Shown here: in pieces, positions 59,106-64,000 of the stretch | Layout: each line of letters begins with the position of its first letter | How positions within the stretch are numbered: the first letter of the stretch is position 1 | Source: Cyathus striatus | Lineage: Eukaryota > Basidiomycota > Agaricomycetes > Agaricales > Nidulariaceae | NCBI GenBank assembly: GCA_025738555.1 | Contig: JAOVFP010000007.1 | Span: 620,001-684,000 of the forward strand | DNA: 64,000 nt | Reading direction: 5' to 3' | The notes under the pieces: model-generated | Told to the model about the DNA's origin: nothing | The model's input: only the letters and a program-made list of their open reading frames with translations | The model's database searches: none | Program-made: the position numbers and the translations under genes

Positions 59106-62100
59106 AAAGGGGGTGAAACCGTGAAGTTACCTGAACTGGAGGACTTCACCTTTACTTCAAAGGTAGACAATACGTCCACGGTTGCAGCCGAGAAAGATAA
59201 TCCTACGAGCATTGCATCGGAGACATTTAAGTTGACCGATATCAGTGGTAGTACTACAGAAGGCTCTACTGAAACGGATATGGGGGGAAGTGACAAAACA
59301 ATAAAACAGCCTGAGGTCTATATTTGCTTCTTTTTGTTGTTTAGATTACCATCATTAACTCAAGTGAAAATCAGCAGACTGGGGCTGGATCTCTTCAACG
59401 CTCTAAGCGGGTCAAAGCAGTGATCCTAAAAGATAAACGTGGCGAGGAAGAAGAAAGGTCGAAGAAACCCACAAAGAGGACAAAAACGAAAGGGAAAGGG
59501 GGGGGGAAAGGGAAAGGGAAAGGGAAAGAAAAGCAGAAACCTGTAGATAGCCAGGTATCTCCCGTAGGGATTTTCATTAACCGTTTGTTCAGATCCTACT
59601 AAAACATATTTAGGGAACCACTGAAGAAGTTCTAAAGTCGATCTTCAATTCAAACCCCCTTCTCAAACCTGCGAGTTCGCAATACAAAGAGGCACGTGAA
59701 AGCGAAACAGAAACGGAATCTGACAGCACGTATCCCAGAACGGATTCATCTCGCAATCCTAGTCAGCGTGAGGATAGCGGGGCGGAAGAAGTTATCTCGG
59801 AGTCAGCGCGACGCGACAAGGTACCAACGTTCACTGATTTTTGTCGATGACCATCATTCTAATCGTATTTGATAGCTGGACGGTAACAAGAGCATAAATC
59901 CGATGGATTTGGACCCTTTGAAATATATTAATGAGGAGGTTGGTGATGGCACGAAAGAAATACAGTCGGCACAGACAGACAAGGTGCATTCACTGATATT
60001 GTGCCAAGTGCTTCGTTCCAACGTAATTGATAGCTGGATGGTACCAACACCATAGTTTCGATGGATTTGGATGCTTTGGTATGTATTTACTTTCATAAAG
60101 GCATTCGACACTTTAATCATAATTAATAGCCTAGCGGTAGCGGCCAACAGAAACTAGGCCCTCGGTCGTTGGGTGCCGAGGTGCCGCTGATCGTTGATTG
60201 GAATGGATTTCGGATATGTCCACAAGTGACTAACGAATCAGCATTCCAGCCCCAAATCCTGCCCCCAAATTCTACTGGCCGAATATATTTAATAGGCCTA
60301 GTAAAGTTCCCACTCCTGCAGACGACGCCATACCCAGCCAACAGCCAAATCCAGCTCCCATAAACGATACCACAGTCGACCAACCACCGAATCCCGCTCC
60401 TCTAAGTCGACTGCTGCCGCTAAACAGTCAAATCCTGCTCCTATTCAGATTGCTACAGCCGTCGAAAAGCCAAATGTCCAGAATGATCCTGGAATGACAC
60501 CCCCGTTAAACATTGGTAATTTTATCACTGCTATAAGTCATCAGTTCAACACATTTCGCGAAGATCAGAAACGATATAACGATAACAGCGCTTCAGAGTT
60601 GAAGAAACAGAAAGAAAAAGAATACGAATCGTTCAAGGCATTACTCCTTCAAGAGCAGAAGAAGACGGCTCATATCGTATCAGACACGATAGAACGTGAG
60701 CGACGTCGGCAAGAAGATGAGTTCAGAGCCTTGCTGAAAAATAGAGAAGTGGAAAGGCAGCATGATAGAGTGTTATTGGGTGAGGCTTTGAAACATCAAG
60801 CGGAGCAGTACGAATCGTCAGTGAGGTCGACGGTCGAAGGACTTTTGTCAACAGGTCTGTCTTATCGAAGATCTACCAATTGTGGGCGGTTATTGATTGC
60901 TTCCTACAGGTGGAAGTGTCCCCGGAGAGTCTCCGTCATCGAGTAGGGTGCCTTGTAGTGATCGCATTCCCAACTTAGCGTCTTCAGGAACGGGCTCGCG
61001 CAGGAAGATCATTCGCACTAAGGAACAAGTGCCTTTGAAAAATGATCCCAGAAGAAGCTTCTTTCTGGTGCGTCAGTACTCTTATATTAAATGTTCGCTG
61101 TCGTTAAAGCAATTGTAGGAAGCAATTCGTACGCATATCAAGCATCTACTTGGAATGAAGAAAGACCAGAGATACAATGCAGAGCTATTTGACAGATTCG
61201 CCCCATTAACAGATGAAGAGCTTGAGAAATATAACAATCGCGATATAGGGTTCCCACCAATAACGGCCAATGACTTCCGCATCGACTTCTCGAAGACAAT
61301 AACCATCCCATTCAACATTGAAGCCGCTGATGTTGTAGTGGAAGACTTCCTTGGGGCTGCCAAACGCGGCGTGTATACGTATTACGGAGAGCAATTTCCT
61401 GACGACTTCCTGGAATGGGATGTCGTTCTCCAAGCTGTTCAAAGTCATTTGCAGTATATCTATGGTATATATAAAGAATTTAGTTTGGACGATCCAGCGC
61501 AGGCTGCACTTGAAAGACTGAAAAAGAACTCACGTGCAAGTCGCAAAAACACCGTATGCACTCTTTATGTTTAATGTTAAGCGATTATAAACTCACAAGT
61601 AATTTAGTTATACAACAATCGTCTGCGTGCCGTAGAGATAGAAGATGGTGTTCGAAGGCATTTTGATTTGATAAAAGCTATAGGTACCGCTGGAGTTAGC
61701 TCTGATGAAACAGATACGGACGCAAAGCCGAAGCAATTCAAAACAATTGGCCCAATATGGCGTGCAAAACCGCTGGAGGTATTGTATCATCGTCTAGATA
61801 CCTATGAAAAGAGTACAGCAATAATCGGAAGAGCTCGGCGAAGGCCAGGAAATGAAAAGCGCCATAGGGTTCATACAACTAGAAAGAATCCTGATACAAT
61901 CGCACCACAAGGGCTTCCAATTAACTGTTACGATGAATCATGGTATCAGAGTCTTCATCTATCTGAGAGACGATTGTTGGATGCCAAATTAAGCGTTGCT
62001 TATCAGTTCGACAGTGATACTTGAAACTGAAACGGTTGTACTTAATCTTACGTGTATGTAACAATCACTTTGATATATCGGGGTTAACGGTGCCAGAAGC

Positions 62101-62191
62101 AATGAATGATCGATCCAGCTATAAGCTTGAAAGCCGTCATATTCAGTATTCTAATAATAGCAGGAGTCTATTAATACATTAAGATGATAGT

Positions 62192-62931
62192 GGGTGACTT
62201 TCCATAGGAATCTATTCACGTTTATTTTGAATAGATTCGAATAGATCGCTGATTGCCAAGATGCCGATCCTCGCTTAGTGTCGCATAGTTGGAGGTGGGG
62301 ACGTACAGACCTTCATAGATTTTGAAGTCTATGGAGAACTTAAGACCCCTCGCCAGATTTTTAAGTCTTGAATAAACCTCGCTAAGGCTCGCTTAGTCTG
62401 CTTAATTTCCCTTGATCTTCCTTTTATAGGTGAACTGACATCCAGCTTACAACACAGGTGCCGTGGTCCATTTCAGACTTGCAAGTTCCATGGATTCCAC
62501 GAGTTTCTAGAGAATGCAACGTATCATATGCGCTCCCAAGTCCTTCCTTTGTCTCCAAAAAATTTAATCACTAGTTTTTTTAATATATAATGAGTCCTCC
62601 TAACAGATATCTCACATAATTTTGCTATTTTGCATATGGTGAATGTATTCCAGTGGTCTTCAAGTCCTCCTAGAATCGAGAGGATGTAATGAAAAGTAGC
62701 AACATCAAAGTCCACTATTATTACTAAAATTCTAGTCATTTTGACTCTTAAAAGGCCTGCCATGGTGTAATTTTGCGAGGGGAGAGCAGAAGTTTCAGGG
62801 TATTTCTGTTGATAATAGATTGTAATAGAAATGGCTACGGGAAAATGATATGGAATAGACATATATTTTCAAACTCCGATCTATTAAATATTCGAGTCTA
62901 TTCGGAATAGAATCCCTACGGAAAGTCACCC
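62192..62931 (-). mobile_element. PIF/Harbinger-like MITE, right-arm copy
   Basis: Inverted partner of 18,203-18,941 with the same GGGTGACTTTCC ends and flanking AGT/ACT triplets. It was carried along in the segmental duplication rather than inserted separately. The remnant transposase-like frame runs on the minus strand (62,862-62,524). Confidence 0.65.
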
Positions 62932-64000
62932 AGTAGTCCACTTGTCAAAGGACCAGAGTTCGATCCCCACAAACGGCATTCAATGCTGCAAGTCTTCCAC
63001 CCTCTGAATCTTCCTAAAGATACCTGAACTCTACAGATGGGCAAAGCAGCGCAGTGTTGAAGAGTGAAGGTGTGATTGCGCGTACATAACGAAGACAATT
63101 AATGCGAGTTTGTCGAGATGTCCGCCTCAAGATCTTATCATCCTCATACTGACATCTCAACATGCCCTCTCCCTCTCCTTATCTCCTCATTCATTCTCTG
63201 CATTCTATTGAAAATAAGCTTGTGTTTCGGCTCCTTGAAACAACTATTCTAATACTATCTTTTCTTGGCCTTACTTACACTCATTTCGCTCTTTTTAGGT
63301 ATATTTCTTTCTCTTTTACTATTTAAACTGTATATATTGGTCTCGAGCATTCACCATCATGATTTCTCGTCTAAACGATTCGTTACCAGTACGTGCTGCT
63401 GAGGCAGTGACAATGGCAAAGGAAGGAGAAGTATAAGACATCTACTCGCGATGCAAGCACAGCGTAATTGATTAAGCTTAGGTGACTGAAGGCGAGCAAT
63501 AACGGGCACGAAGGGTATTGAAGGTGAAGTAGATCACGTCTTGGAGAGACGATATAGATATGAAAAAGGGACATATAAGTTATCCCAACAACTTGTTCAA
63601 CAAGCTATCACCCCTTCTGTGAACCAATATCACATTGATGCACATCACAGCTACCTTTAGCACTAGGTTCAACTTGGCCGATATGGTACGGATTTCTCCT
63701 GTCGATCAATATTTCAATGTTGCCGCCACTGCCTTTCGCCTTCCCTCCAACTCATCGCTTTACCCAAGTTTAGCGTGCTTGTAGAGCTTCAAGATTATGA
63801 GATCGACGGTACCGTAAAGTAGTATATACATCACATCCTACTACTATTTTATAATCTACAGAGTACTTATGTGCGACTAGAAAGAGAGTACTCGTACCAG
63901 TAAATATGGATAATCATATACCTTGAATAATGTTCTTCAGCGTATGGGAAGTATCTGCTGGCGAGTGTACTGTACCAATACGACGCCACTTTTCAGTGTG
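62932..64000. other. Non-coding outer part of the right arm
   Basis: Short minus-strand frames here and their left-arm counterparts are identical because the DNA is duplicated, not because they are conserved genes. It includes the inverted third copy of the 0.4-kb direct repeat. Confidence 0.5.

Larger units (their letters stand above)
54865..62024 (+). pseudogene. Agaricomycete 'SSDE' orphan gene, interrupted by KDZ-B
   Basis: Starts with MDEDIDMDTRRSNTAAIV. Exons include SVDVDEDPGISNDT, YEPGEKRHIDSISHPND, and GTLAKLFGSGLRKSNSM ... DSEEASKGAQ, which is cut at 55,433 by KDZ-B. After the element the frame resumes at 59,114 (ETVKLPELEDFTFTSKVD). It continues through a K/G-rich exon (KTKGKGGGKGKGKGKEKQKP), S/T/E-rich exons, two near-duplicate exons (LDGNKSINPMDLD and LDGTNTIVSMDLD), the P/N-rich coiled-coil exon, the RYNAELFDRF domain exon and the GVSSDETDTD exon, stopping at 62,022-62,024. 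Compared with the left arm it lacks one C near 60,250 and one near 60,400, and has an extra A near 61,520; the final exon is open here. The coiled coil and acidic/basic runs suggest a nuclear scaffold, but no function is known. Confidence 0.7.
59691..64000 (-). repeat. Large inverted duplication, right arm (at least 4.31 kb)
   Basis: Near-exact reverse complement of 17,134-21,444. It runs to the last base of the window, so its outer end is not seen. Differences I could find between the arms are single-base steps in runs of one base. Confidence 0.95.

Noticed and set aside
62916..63098. tRNA or tRNA-derived SINE suggested by GAGTTCGATCCCCAC
   Set aside because: A B-box-like word is present but the T-stem does not pair and no A box or full cloverleaf can be drawn. 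The same holds for the inverted copy near 18,150.

Overview
The window reads as nuclear DNA of a filamentous basidiomycete, most likely an agaricomycete. Genes are split by many short GT-AG introns of about 50 bp. The mobile DNA includes KDZ (Kyakuja-Dileera-Zisupton) transposons, Ty1/copia and Ty3/gypsy fragments and PIF/Harbinger-like MITEs. Several proteins belong to lineage-expanded agaricomycete families: a Spt5-like NGN/KOW protein, small acidic/basic proteins and a 'SSDE' family. No species can be named from this sequence. No bacterial, organellar or rRNA features and no convincing tRNA were found.

Layout. 0.5-5.2 kb: two degraded minus-strand genes (a small acidic/basic protein and a Spt5-like gene). 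6.3-9.5 kb: retroelement debris (gypsy RNase H, a gag-like gene, a copia RNase H with an LTR). 9.5-17 kb: mostly non-coding, with a purine-skewed block, tandem repeats, a mini-MITE and a UDP-glycosyltransferase relic between diverged direct repeats. 17.1-21.4 kb is the left arm of a 4.3-kb inverted duplication whose right arm is 59.7-64.0 kb. Each arm carries the 3' two thirds of the same multi-exon gene and a 740-bp PIF/Harbinger-like MITE.

21,958-38,351 is a 16.4-kb KDZ element (KDZ-A). It has matching termini, a candidate 8-bp target duplication, subterminal repeat arrays, a nine-exon KDZ transposase gene with one in-frame TGA, and an apparently intact multi-exon passenger gene. It is nested with two LTR-like repeats and a 647-bp fold-back element. 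55,434-59,105 is a 3.7-kb non-autonomous relative (KDZ-B) with the same two termini and a TGTCA satellite core. It sits inside a coding exon of the right-arm gene; removing it with one target-site copy restores the reading frame. A third, truncated relative (KDZ-C, 43.05-43.77 kb) abuts a shortened WD40 gene.

43.8-54.1 kb is a host gene cluster on the minus strand: three paralogous WD40-repeat genes, two of them with a C-terminal membrane segment, interspersed with small genes of unknown function. Relics across the window are broken mainly by TGA/TAG codons compatible with C-to-T changes. The differences noticed between the two inverted arms are +/-1 steps in homopolymers, which could be sequencing error rather than gene decay.
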